A stretch of DNA of 64,000 nucleotides, taken from [Leptolyngbya] sp. PCC 7376 (lineage in GTDB: Bacteria; Cyanobacteriota; Cyanobacteriia; Cyanobacteriales; MRBY01). Of the stretch, positions 46,577-55,194 are shown one piece after another; the first letter of the stretch is position 1, and each line of letters begins with the position of its first letter. The stretch covers positions 3,084,036 through 3,148,035 of the forward strand of contig NC_019683.1 of NCBI RefSeq assembly GCF_000316605.1, given 5' to 3'. Made by a program: the position numbers and the translations under genes. The notes under the pieces were generated by a model. It had not been told where the DNA came from. It worked only from the letters and a program-made list of their open reading frames with translations, and did not search any database.

Positions 46577-46969
46577 ATGAAATTATCTAGGACTTTAGAT
46601 ATCTCTCTAAAAAAAATGCATAGAAGTGAGTTTTTAAAGTTGTTAAAGCATGAGTTTCCAGAACTGACTAATGATGTGAATGCAGGACAAGGACTGCTGC
46701 ATTTTGAAGTCGGAGTACTCAAGAAGTATGCTCAGCGAGCAATTTATGATAGAGATAGAGAGAAATTCTTAAAATGTTTGCAGCTAGCCGAAGCCGCGTA
46801 TCGGGAAGGTAATGCAACTCTAAAAGATGCAATAGATGTCTCTTTCGTTGAAGAATTAGAATTCACTCCATCCCCAAAATCAAATTGCGCTTGGGCTTGG
46901 GAAATGATGCCAAATACCTTGAAGACTTTGTATATCGCGTTTCACGGTAGCCCTAAAATAAAAGGCTAA
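46577..46969 (+). CDS. DUF7674-like small protein
   Basis: 130 residues, soluble and helical. The pattern VNAGQGLLHFEVGVLKKYAQRAI, FLKCLQLAEAAYREGNATLKDAIDVSFVEELEF and MMPNTLKTLYIAFHG resembles the DUF7674 family; I recall this only approximately. No signal peptide or membrane segment. Related proteins sit among polymorphic-toxin or defence genes in some bacteria, but nothing here proves an immunity role. The ATG at 46577 is preferred over the one at 46616. Confidence 0.65.
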   Translation: MKLSRTLDISLKKMHRSEFLKLLKHEFPELTNDVNAGQGLLHFEVGVLKKYAQRAIYDRDREKFLKCLQLAEAAYREGNATLKDAIDVSFVEELEFTPSPKSNCAWAWEMMPNTLKTLYIAFHGSPKIKG

Positions 46970-47095
46970 ATGTTATCTGTTTAGGGAGAAAAAATATTTA
47001 TCTTCTCATCAACGGAGTTCGGAAGCTTCAGCGTGTCCTCCACAAAAAATCTGAATTTAGAATAGAGAAGCTAGATGATTTGAGAGGATTTAAGC

Positions 47096-47338
47096 TTGAT
47101 ATATACAGACCTTCAGCCGAAATGGATACAAATAGTTGGCTCGGTTCTATTCTTTGCCTTTTTCCCTGGAACAGCGAATGCATTTCTAACCAAATTAGAA
47201 CTGTTAGATGAACGCTATGTGAGTCCTTTTTATCGAGGAGAACTAACAATGCCTTTGTCGTGTCTTTTTCTAGGGCTAGGCATTGGGATGTATGTTGTCC
47301 CCATTATTATTAATCGACATAGAAAGTCCCAAAAATAG
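47096..47338 (+). CDS. Small hypothetical membrane protein
   Basis: 80 residues. Two hydrophobic segments, IVGSVLFFAFFPGTANAFL (about 13-31) and PLSCLFLGLGIGMYVVPIII (about 53-72), with a short basic end. The start is a TTG at 47096 with GAGAGGA about 10 bases upstream; no in-frame ATG serves. The family is not recognised. The gene may be real because both segments and the ribosome binding site are consistent, but it remains uncertain. Confidence 0.45.
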   Translation: MIYTDLQPKWIQIVGSVLFFAFFPGTANAFLTKLELLDERYVSPFYRGELTMPLSCLFLGLGIGMYVVPIIINRHRKSQK

Positions 47339-47482
47339 TTTGTTTGAGAAAAATCTGTCAGTCTCTTATGGGCCGTTCTTGTGATCTCCGATGGATAATT
47401 GGGGCTTTTCCTTGTTCATCATAAAATTTGGAAGTAGCTTAGGATACCAGACAGTATAGATATGGAGGATGAAGGAGCAGCC

Positions 47483-48844
47483 ATGGCAGAATCATTAGAG
47501 AACCAGCAAGAGCCATTAGAAAAATCCCAGAGTCAAAATCCATCTCTTTCAAGTGCCCAAAATTCTGCGCCACCACAATCTCGATATTTCCCCAAAAAAC
47601 TCACTTCAGCAATTGAATATCTAATCTCGTTAAAGGTGAATAATTCTGCGAGTAAAGTGATCGCCTCTACATCCGATTCCAGTTCTCACTCTAAGCCCAT
47701 CGATACAGAAGAAACATCAACTTCTCAGTCCTCAACTTTAGCGGTAAAAACTTCAGCATCAGATTCAGACAAGAATCCCTATACCGAGAAAACTCAGCGC
47801 ATTATGGCGTGGAGTAATCTATTGCGATCGCTCCAGCCTTTTATTTGGGGAGCAATCATTTTAGTCGTTGTAGTCCCCTTAATTGGGAAAATCATCCTAT
47901 TTCGTTCTGCTTCAATAACCCCAGAGCAATATTCTCAGTCTTCACTTCAGCCCCGCACAGAGATAATAGTGCCTGCGATTCCGGCAGGAGAGAATGTCGA
48001 CCAAGCTTTGATTGATGCTGTACTCACTGCCCATGAAAGTGCTCAGGTATTTGCTAAAGCAGAACTAGATGATTGGGAGATGCAGTTGGAAGGGCGAGTT
48101 GAGAATTTTCTCGATTGGTATTTTGGCTATTTCACTCAAAAAAAGATGGAGTTTATGACACCTTTGGTTTGGGGATCTTCTGCTGCACTCCATAAAATTG
48201 ATCCGAATCGAGTCGAAGCTGGTGATGCGGTCATCGCAAAGTTTACTGGGGAATTCCAAAAACAATTTGCTAAACAGGTTTTAGTGCCGCAAACGGCTCA
48301 AATCCAATTGGAAAATGTCACCACAGAAACTGTTGAGCATTATTTACTGGCGTTGCGCCAAAATATTGACCAGGTAAAGGTTAAATATCACATTCCCCAA
48401 GGTCAATGGGAACGCTATTTGTCTGATATTTCCACCACGATTCAGGATACGGAAGGCAATCTATCAAACGTTTCTCTCAAGGTTTTGGTGGGAGGTAGTG
48501 GCTATATGCTCACTAAGCCTTTGGTGATATCGAGTGTAGCGAAAATTGGCAGTAAATTTAGCTCGAAATTTGCAGGAACAGCCGCCGCAAAAGTCGCAGC
48601 AAAAACTGGGGGCACTGTAGCTGCGGAATTAGGAACTAGTTTTGTTGACCCAATTGTGGGTGTCGGGATCTTCATTTGGGATCTGTGGGATTATCAGCAC
48701 ACGGTGAAACTCGAACGACCTTTGCTGAAAGCTAATTTGATGGACTATCTCCAAGGGGTAGAGCATTCATTGCTCCATGATCCAGAGACTGGGGTGATGT
48801 CGGCGATCGCCCAGATCGAACAGGGTATTTTTCAATCTCTTTGA
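47483..48844 (+). CDS. Hypothetical membrane-anchored protein
   Basis: 453 residues from the ATG at 47483, chosen because AAGGAG lies seven bases upstream; an ATG at 47462 is weaker. A Ser/Gln-rich N-terminal region of about 110 residues precedes one membrane helix (about 128-146, FIWGAIILVVVVPLIGKII). The rest is largely helical, with alanine/glycine-rich AGTAAAKVAAKTGGTVAAEL and a hydrophobic IVGVGIFIWDLWDYQ near the C-terminus that may insert in a membrane. No enzyme motif. Family not recognised. Confidence 0.72.
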   Translation: MAESLENQQEPLEKSQSQNPSLSSAQNSAPPQSRYFPKKLTSAIEYLISLKVNNSASKVIASTSDSSSHSKPIDTEETSTSQSSTLAVKTSASDSDKNPYTEKTQRIMAWSNLLRSLQPFIWGAIILVVVVPLIGKIILFRSASITPEQYSQSSLQPRTEIIVPAIPAGENVDQALIDAVLTAHESAQVFAKAELDDWEMQLEGRVENFLDWYFGYFTQKKMEFMTPLVWGSSAALHKIDPNRVEAGDAVIAKFTGEFQKQFAKQVLVPQTAQIQLENVTTETVEHYLLALRQNIDQVKVKYHIPQGQWERYLSDISTTIQDTEGNLSNVSLKVLVGGSGYMLTKPLVISSVAKIGSKFSSKFAGTAAAKVAAKTGGTVAAELGTSFVDPIVGVGIFIWDLWDYQHTVKLERPLLKANLMDYLQGVEHSLLHDPETGVMSAIAQIEQGIFQSL

Positions 48845-48958
48845 GCCATGAATAAATTGCGATAGGACAAATGTTGTTTTCGTTTTTGTTACAGCTAAAA
48901 GGCGATCGCCTTCTCTACTTACACTGGGAGATAAGGTGAGAGAAAAACATGATTTGCT

Positions 48959-49609
48959 ATGACCACCAATCTACCAATTGCTAAACCAGTTGTAACGACA
49001 CCTTCAGCACTTGAAGTTATAGTCGAACCTTTGGGTGATGAGGCGATGCTACGTAGGCAGGAAAATGACAAATCCCAGTATGGTTGGCGTTCATTGGGAA
49101 TATTAATCGCGATTATTGGTGGTGTGATTTGGTGGATGGCACCTCAAATTGTTGGATGCGGCGGCATGGCAAAAGAGATGGAAGGAAGAATTGCTGTCGG
49201 TACAATGGGTCGAGGACAGCAAGCTTTTTTCCTAGAGAATAATCAATTTGCTTCTAGCCTTGATGAGCTAGATCTGGGTATTCGCCGCGAAACAGATAAC
49301 TATACTTTCAGCGTGGATCATCGAGGCGATCATGTTTTTAATTATGCTGTTGCCCGTGGAGATGTAGAAAATAGTTATATTGGTGCAGTTTTTCAACTAG
49401 AGTCAACAGTTATAGTCCCAGAAACTGGCGAAGAAATCCCTGAGTTTGCAACAATAACCTGCGCCATCAATATTGAAAATGTTGACACCCAAGTTTCTCC
49501 CCAAACAGTTTTGCCTAGCCTCGAAGACAATATTCCAATCTGTCATCCCGAAACAAATCTAATGCAGCGATCACCTGATCCTGAGGTGATTTCTCAAGGA
49601 CTAAATTGA
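48959..49609 (+). CDS. Type IV pilin-like G/H family protein
   Basis: 216 residues. An N-terminal cytosolic part (about 1-44), a membrane helix (about 48-64, LGILIAIIGGVIWWM) and a domain with GTMGRGQQAFFLENNQFASSLDELDLGI, the block shared with cyanobacterial PilA and the G/H family. There is no GFTL(I/V)E prepilin cleavage site, so it is not a normal pilin; a Cys-Gly cluster follows the helix. It may be anchored in a membrane with its G/H domain outside. The stop lies one base before the next start. Confidence 0.78.
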   Translation: MTTNLPIAKPVVTTPSALEVIVEPLGDEAMLRRQENDKSQYGWRSLGILIAIIGGVIWWMAPQIVGCGGMAKEMEGRIAVGTMGRGQQAFFLENNQFASSLDELDLGIRRETDNYTFSVDHRGDHVFNYAVARGDVENSYIGAVFQLESTVIVPETGEEIPEFATITCAINIENVDTQVSPQTVLPSLEDNIPICHPETNLMQRSPDPEVISQGLN

Positions 49610-49610
49610 G

Positions 49611-50375
49611 ATGAATAATCTTTTGGTGGCGCTTATTTCTTTTATCGGATTAGGACTGACATTTAGCTTACTAGAGAAACAGTTTTATTTACATCGCCAA
49701 AAAGTCAATCGCTTTCAATGGCAGCTCGATACAATTTATTACTTTACTGGCTATGTCATTAATAAGTTTGGGATTTGGCTATGTTTAAGTTTAGCTATTT
49801 TAATTAAGTATCAAATCAACCCTGAAATAAGTCTGAATTGGATTACCCAACAATCTTTATTTTTCCAATTAATTGAGATCTTAATTCTTTCCGAATTGGG
49901 TTATTATTTCGCCCATCGACTATTGCATCAGATACCATTCTTGTGGAGATTTCATGCGATACATCACAGCGCCGAAAAAATGGATTGGCTCACCACCACT
50001 AGGGTGCATCCAGTCGATCAGCTCTTTACAAAATTCTTTCAGCTAGTACCGCTACTCTGTCTAGATTTTTCCCCGAAAGCAATGGGGATTTATTTTCTCT
50101 GGTCATCGGCGATCGCCTTTTTTATCCATGCCAACTTACGAATTAAACTCCCAATTCTGAGACGAATTATTGTCACTCCAGAAACCCATCATTGGCATCA
50201 CAATCGAAATCGAGCATTATCTAATACAAACTTTTCGGCACAGCTTGCTTGTATTGATTGGTTATTTGGTACGTATTATTGTCCCCAAACTAAACATCAA
50301 GATCACTACGGCATATCAGAGAGACTTCCCAACACCTATTTAAAGCAAGTTTTCTATCCATTTGGAAAAGCCTAA
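49611..50375 (+). CDS. Fatty acid hydroxylase/sterol desaturase family protein
   Basis: 254 residues, four or five membrane helices. The di-iron histidine motifs are HRLLH (about 104), HAIHHS (about 116) and HHWHHN (about 197). Substrate unknown: members act on fatty acids, sterols or carotenoids. The ATG at 49611 lies one base after the preceding stop, so translation is likely coupled with the pilin-like gene. The rhodanese gene follows by 12 bases. Confidence 0.88.
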   Translation: MNNLLVALISFIGLGLTFSLLEKQFYLHRQKVNRFQWQLDTIYYFTGYVINKFGIWLCLSLAILIKYQINPEISLNWITQQSLFFQLIEILILSELGYYFAHRLLHQIPFLWRFHAIHHSAEKMDWLTTTRVHPVDQLFTKFFQLVPLLCLDFSPKAMGIYFLWSSAIAFFIHANLRIKLPILRRIIVTPETHHWHHNRNRALSNTNFSAQLACIDWLFGTYYCPQTKHQDHYGISERLPNTYLKQVFYPFGKA

Positions 50376-50387
50376 AAATTCAGAGTC

Positions 50388-50849
50388 ATGATTAATAAAA
50401 GAAAACTCCTTATAGTTGGATTAACTATTTTTTTATCCATCGCATCAAGCTGTGGAATCGCTGGAGCTGTATATCTAAAAACAGGTTTATCTGTGCCCTA
50501 CTACCTAAGGAGTTTGAAGACAGAGAGGCTTACTGTCCCTGAACTGAAACAGCTACCGCAAGATGACCTTCTGATTATTGATGTGCGTACTCCGGATGAA
50601 TATGCAGCAGAATATATTCCCAATAGTATTTTGATCCCAATTCAAGATATTGAAGCAGGGTTTGGTCTCAAAAAGATTGAAACAGAAATCATAAAGTTTC
50701 AGGCTAATAAAAATCAGTCCCCCAAAATAATTTTGTATTGTCAAACTGGGCCTAGATCGATTCGAGCCTTTGAGACATTACAAACAGAATTTGATATTGA
50801 AATTCTTGTTTTAACTGGTGGGATGAGAGCTTGGAATGCGGGGATTTAA
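50388..50849 (+). CDS. Rhodanese-like domain protein with N-terminal membrane anchor
   Basis: 153 residues. A hydrophobic N-terminus (about 7-28, IVGLTIFLSIASSCGIAGAVY) acts as a signal or anchor. One rhodanese domain follows: DLLIIDVRTPDEYAAEYIPNSI, then the active loop ILYCQTGPRSIRAFE with the catalytic Cys and GGMRAWNAGI at the end. It could transfer sulfane sulfur or act as a redox-linked protein outside the cytosol. It follows the hydroxylase by 12 bases and overlaps the convergent CobQ-like gene by 4 bases. Confidence 0.88.
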   Translation: MINKRKLLIVGLTIFLSIASSCGIAGAVYLKTGLSVPYYLRSLKTERLTVPELKQLPQDDLLIIDVRTPDEYAAEYIPNSILIPIQDIEAGFGLKKIETEIIKFQANKNQSPKIILYCQTGPRSIRAFETLQTEFDIEILVLTGGMRAWNAGI

Positions 50850-52348
50850 TAGTCGTAATCAGTTAATAGAGGCGCTAATTTGAGGTGCTGATCAATGTGA
50901 TTCGCCAAATTATCAATAATCACTTCACGTCTTTCTGTGAAGTCGGCAATACCTGTGGCGAGGGACGACAGACCACGTTTTTGACGAAGTTGATTCAGCC
51001 AGAACCGTCGCCATGGACCATTATTGAAAAGTTCATGGAGATTAACAGCCCAAATATTACGACCTTGGTTAATTAAGCCCAGATCGTTATCTCGGAATAG
51101 TTGCGCGACAGCATCACGGGCAAATACTGTCACTTTGCCGTATTTGCATGCTTCACCACTAATAGGCAGATTAGCAAACAAGGTTTCTGAGAGAGTTTGA
51201 ATCGATTCGCAGGCGAGAGGCGTTGTCCGCAAATCAGTTTTTGTGGGGAGTAATCCAAGCCCTGGCTGTTCGAGCAATGCAGAATTGATCAAGTTTGTTT
51301 TCTGATTTATTTGTTTGCCAAGCATTGAGGCACCATTACCGAGCCCGAGGATTGTGCCTCCTGCTGCTGCATAGTTTTGGAGCTGAGTATGGAATTTGTA
51401 TTTATGGAGATAATCAAGATCTTCGATCGCCGCTGAGCTATGGGGAATAATCACGGCATCAGGATAGCCGAGCTGATTCGCTGGGTCGAAGTAACTTAGC
51501 TCAACGCTGGGCTCACTTTCTAGAGCATCAAGATCGGTATGCTGAGAAAGATTCGGCAGACGCAAAATAACGATTTTGAGGCGATTTTGAGAGGTCTGTT
51601 GCGAACCGCTTTCAAAGGTTAGAGGGCTTTCAGGATGAAAATATTGGCCTGAGAGAGTTGGCAAATGGCCAAGTACAGGCAAATTTAGATGTTCTTGTAC
51701 CCAGCGTGTTTGGACATCGCTAATGCGGCGATCTCCCTCCCATTGATTAAAAATCACGCCGCGGATAAGCTTACGATTTTCTTCCGATAGCCGTTCCCAA
51801 AATCCACATAATTGATTAATTGCGCCACCTTGACGGCAATCAATAATAATTACCCCAGCAGGGTGAAACGAAGATGCTTTGAGAAGTTCAAAATTTTCGT
51901 CTGTGTCGTCCTGGAAAGGATTATAAAGACCATGTTGATAGGTATCGAAAACCGCTAAGTTGTGCTTCGACTGATAAATCTTGTCGAGACATTCTTGAAT
52001 TAAAGGTTTCGCAATGCCGTAATAATTTTGATAATAATCCGAACGGCTAACAGTACCGATGCCTCGCCCCTGAATGAACAATTGATATTGCAAACTCGGA
52101 CTATCTAAAGGTCTTAAAACAACCGGATTTAGATTCGCCGACATGGATACTTTTGCTGCCCATGCCTGCCATGCGATCGAATAACTCACCATCACGTTAT
52201 GGTCGATGGTATAGCCTTTATTCACATCAACCTGCGCTTGGATGGGGGTCACGTTCCAGTCTTCTCGCGTTAACCACCGACAAAGAGCCGTTGCAAACCA
52301 TGATTTTCCGGCACCACAGGTGGGACTGAAAACAGCGATCGCCCGCAT
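50846..52348 (-). CDS. CobQ-like protein with a degenerate glutamine-amidotransferase domain
   Basis: 500 residues, CobQ/CbiP length. The P-loop (SPTCGAGKSWFATALCRW, about 8-25) and WAAKVSMSANLNPVVLRP match the CobQ N-terminal ATPase domain; a flavodoxin-like GATase1 domain follows from about 250. In the cobyric acid synthase nucleophile motif GLCGGYQ the Cys is missing: here it reads GLGNGAS, with Gly at 337. A His remains in VNLHELFNNGPWR. Glutamine use is therefore unlikely; ammonia or another role is possible. Not to be called functional cobQ without a second copy. Confidence 0.8.
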   Translation of the reverse strand: MRAIAVFSPTCGAGKSWFATALCRWLTREDWNVTPIQAQVDVNKGYTIDHNVMVSYSIAWQAWAAKVSMSANLNPVVLRPLDSPSLQYQLFIQGRGIGTVSRSDYYQNYYGIAKPLIQECLDKIYQSKHNLAVFDTYQHGLYNPFQDDTDENFELLKASSFHPAGVIIIDCRQGGAINQLCGFWERLSEENRKLIRGVIFNQWEGDRRISDVQTRWVQEHLNLPVLGHLPTLSGQYFHPESPLTFESGSQQTSQNRLKIVILRLPNLSQHTDLDALESEPSVELSYFDPANQLGYPDAVIIPHSSAAIEDLDYLHKYKFHTQLQNYAAAGGTILGLGNGASMLGKQINQKTNLINSALLEQPGLGLLPTKTDLRTTPLACESIQTLSETLFANLPISGEACKYGKVTVFARDAVAQLFRDNDLGLINQGRNIWAVNLHELFNNGPWRRFWLNQLRQKRGLSSLATGIADFTERREVIIDNLANHIDQHLKLAPLLTDYDY

Positions 52349-52607
52349 TGATACTCCTCAAACTATCTAGAAAGACTGTTAGTCACTTTCCACAATATAG
52401 CCAAACATCCGGAACAGCGACAAACAAATCAAATGCCTGTCTCCGTCCGATCACCGAAATGTAGCGTCACCCAAAATGAGCCCTGTCTTTAGGCTGGATC
52501 TTAGAGTGCTAAAACCATAGCCAGACCTTTCTCTGCAAGACTTACAAGCTCGCTTCCCAAAAAACGATGCTAAACTTGACGAATCACTTTACAAAAATTC
52601 ACATCAA

Positions 52608-54089
52608 ATGACTGCGACCTTCCCCAGTACAGAAAAGTCTTACGATCAGACGGCTTGGCAGCGAGGCTATGAGTCGCAGCGCTGTGAACTTTCTTATGAA
52701 GTGACTGACATTGAGGGTGAGATTCCTCAGGCGTTGCAAGGCACTTTATTTCGGAATGGGCCTGGACTACTGGACATTGGGGGGACACCGATTAAGCATC
52801 CATTTGATGGCGATGGCATGATTGTTGCGATGACCTTTGAGGGCGGTAGAGCCTATTTCCAAAATCGTTTTGTGCGTACGGAAGGGTTTGTTGCGGAAGA
52901 GAAAGCTGGTAAGCCGCTTTACCGTGGGGTTTTTGGCACAGAAAAGCCCGGTGGTCTTTTCAGTAATATGTTCGACCTCAGACTCAAAAATATTGCCAAT
53001 ACGAATGTGCTTTATTGGGGAGAGAAATTATTGGCGCTCTGGGAAGCCGCAGAACCCCATAGCCTTGATCCAGAAACCCTTGAAACAAAAGGGATTGATT
53101 ATTTGAAGGGGATTTTAAAGTCTGGGGATGGGTTTTCAGCTCACCCTCGCATTGACCCCGCTTGTATTTGGGATGATGGCGATCGCTGTCTCGTGAATTT
53201 TGCAGTGAAACCTGGTCTAAATACGACCCTCGCTGTGTATGAAATTAGTCCTAATGGCGAATTGCGCCGTTATAAAGAGCACCAAGCTGATGGCTTTGCT
53301 TTTATCCATGACTTTGTGATCACGCCAAATTACGTCATTTTCTTCCAAGCAACGGTCAGTTTTAATCCATTGCCCTATGCTTTCGGACTAAAAGGTGCTG
53401 GTGAATGTGTGAATTTTCAGGCAGATAAACCCACTCAGATGGTTGTGATTCCCCGCGACCCTGAGAGAAATGATGTGCAGGTTTTAAAGGCTGAGGCCGG
53501 GTTTGTATTTCACCATGCCAATGCTTTTGAACGGGATAACAAAATTTTTGTGGATTCGGTCTGTTATCAATCGATTCCGCAAGTGCAGTCGGATGTGGAT
53601 TATAAAAATGTTGATTTTGACCAGCTCGACCCAGGCCAACTTTGGCGATTTGAGCTGAACCTTGAAAGTAAAAAAGTTACACGCGAATTGTTAGATAGTC
53701 GCTGCTGTGAGTTTCCAGTGGTGCATCCTGATTATGTAGGCCGTGATTATCGTTATGCCTACATTGGTGCGACCCATTCAAATATTGGTAATGCACCGTT
53801 ACAGGCACTCTGGAAACTCGATGTGGAGTCTGGTGAGCAACAGTTGCATTCTTTTGCGCCGGATGGCTTTGCTGGGGAGCCTATTTTTGTGCCTTATCCT
53901 GATGGCAAAGCAGAAGATGACGGTTGGGTTTTATTAATGACCTATGATGCGGCTCGCCATGGATCTGATGTGGTAATTTTTGATGCGAAGCAGATTGATC
54001 GAGGGGCGATCGCCACGGTGCATATCAAACAGCATATTCCCTATGGCTTACATGGGAGCTGGACTCCAAAAACCTTCGTCAACTTCTAA
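52608..54089 (+). CDS. Carotenoid/apocarotenoid oxygenase (RPE65 family)
   Basis: 493 residues. Iron ligands of the family are seen in order: His in SAHPRIDP, FIHDFVIT, FVFHHANAF and, near the end, LHGSWTP. GTLFRNGPGLLDIGG and HPFDGDGMIVAMTF are typical N-terminal blocks. It resembles Synechocystis apocarotenoid-15,15'-oxygenase, which cuts apocarotenals to retinal; substrate inferred. It diverges from the CobQ-like gene and ends 17 bases before the convergent DUF2499 gene. The ATG at 52608 is the natural start. Confidence 0.93.
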   Translation: MTATFPSTEKSYDQTAWQRGYESQRCELSYEVTDIEGEIPQALQGTLFRNGPGLLDIGGTPIKHPFDGDGMIVAMTFEGGRAYFQNRFVRTEGFVAEEKAGKPLYRGVFGTEKPGGLFSNMFDLRLKNIANTNVLYWGEKLLALWEAAEPHSLDPETLETKGIDYLKGILKSGDGFSAHPRIDPACIWDDGDRCLVNFAVKPGLNTTLAVYEISPNGELRRYKEHQADGFAFIHDFVITPNYVIFFQATVSFNPLPYAFGLKGAGECVNFQADKPTQMVVIPRDPERNDVQVLKAEAGFVFHHANAFERDNKIFVDSVCYQSIPQVQSDVDYKNVDFDQLDPGQLWRFELNLESKKVTRELLDSRCCEFPVVHPDYVGRDYRYAYIGATHSNIGNAPLQALWKLDVESGEQQLHSFAPDGFAGEPIFVPYPDGKAEDDGWVLLMTYDAARHGSDVVIFDAKQIDRGAIATVHIKQHIPYGLHGSWTPKTFVNF

Positions 54090-54106
54090 AATCTTTCGCA
54101 CAAAAT

Positions 54107-54418
54107 CTATTCTGTGGGGCTTCCAAGTTTGGGCGATCGCCAGACCCACCATGCCCCCAGACAGAGCGTAATATTACCGATGACAGTGGTTGCTGCTTGG
54201 GTGGTGACGAGCCATTCGAGAGATTCGGCATTATCAAAAAAATGCCAGGTGCAAGCACACATCGCGCTCACAAGGGACGGCAACATTCCCCAGGACAACG
54301 CCGACCAACTCTTATCTTTAGTAAGCTGACCATACGTATAAATTAGCCAAATTGCCATGACCCATTCGAGGACACTGGACACATGAACGATCCATGTGGG
54401 GAAGGAAAGGGCATTCAT
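54107..54418 (-). CDS. ycf49: DUF2499 protein (Ycf49-like)
   Basis: 103 residues, three membrane helices. SFPTWIVHVSSVLEWVMAIWLIYTYG and LPSLVSAMCACTWHFFDNAESLEWLV match the DUF2499/Ycf49 family of cyanobacteria and algal plastids. Its role is unknown. It starts at ATG 54418 and converges on the carotenoid oxygenase. Confidence 0.88.
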   Translation of the reverse strand: MNALSFPTWIVHVSSVLEWVMAIWLIYTYGQLTKDKSWSALSWGMLPSLVSAMCACTWHFFDNAESLEWLVTTQAATTVIGNITLCLGAWWVWRSPKLGSPTE

Positions 54419-54490
54419 AAAAGAAACTTCAGGGAATGAATTTTAGTCTTTGAAGACATCTATATAAGGGCAATCGTCAGCATATCCTGA

Positions 54491-54943
54491 TTAGGGTGTG
54501 GGAGACTCTTTTTTCACTTTGCCCAATTGTTCAATCGTGTCATTAATCACAGAGGTTAAACTTTTGCGGGTTTGTTCGTGAGCTTCCTGCTCAGCTGCTA
54601 AATCGGCAAGAGCTTGGTGACGTTCCTTTTCAGTGCTGATCAACCGTTCTTGTAATTCTTCTAGGTCGGCGATCGCCTTGATCTCCTGCTCCAGTTCTGG
54701 ATTATCCAGTTGACCAGGGGTGAGCTGAGCATCCTGTTGGAGAGTACGCATCGTCAGCTGAATCTGCTCAAACTGCTCCTTTGCTAAACGGGCTTCTGTG
54801 CGTCGTTGCTGCGCTTCCTCGGTGTAGCGTTGTCGCCAGCTCGCTTCGTTTTTCTGGCTCGTTTGCAGCTCTTGTTGGAGGGTGGCAAGTTGTTGTTTTA
54901 GACGGTTAATTTCGCCGAGCCATTGCACAACCGCTTCGCTCAT
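54491..54943 (-). CDS. Coiled-coil hypothetical protein
   Basis: 150 residues, almost wholly helical. Heptad-like, Gln/Glu-rich sequence from about 10 to 130 (EINRLKQQLATLQQELQTSQ and EQEIKAIADLEELQERLIS) indicates a long coiled coil. No membrane segment or catalytic motif. It lies just upstream of the Ycf49-like gene on the same strand (72 bases), so co-transcription is possible. Homologues in cyanobacteria are expected, but I cannot name a family. Confidence 0.72.
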   Translation of the reverse strand: MSEAVVQWLGEINRLKQQLATLQQELQTSQKNEASWRQRYTEEAQQRRTEARLAKEQFEQIQLTMRTLQQDAQLTPGQLDNPELEQEIKAIADLEELQERLISTEKERHQALADLAAEQEAHEQTRKSLTSVINDTIEQLGKVKKESPTP

Positions 54944-55194
54944 CGACTTAAACTCCTGAGGTAGGTGCTACATAACCTATAGTAATCTGCCTTTCTTGAT
55001 CTGAACATGGAATTTTGGGTCGGTGATTACTGACACTCACGTTCATTTATTACACTCGCGACGGTAGACAAGGGGTTCCGAAAAATCAGATGCTATGGTG
55101 TGGTCACTTTACAACAAAAGATCTAGGGCGATCGCCCGCTAACCATCATGCAAAATCCTCTCAGAGTTTCGCGTTAGCCCCTTATCATCCAGCT

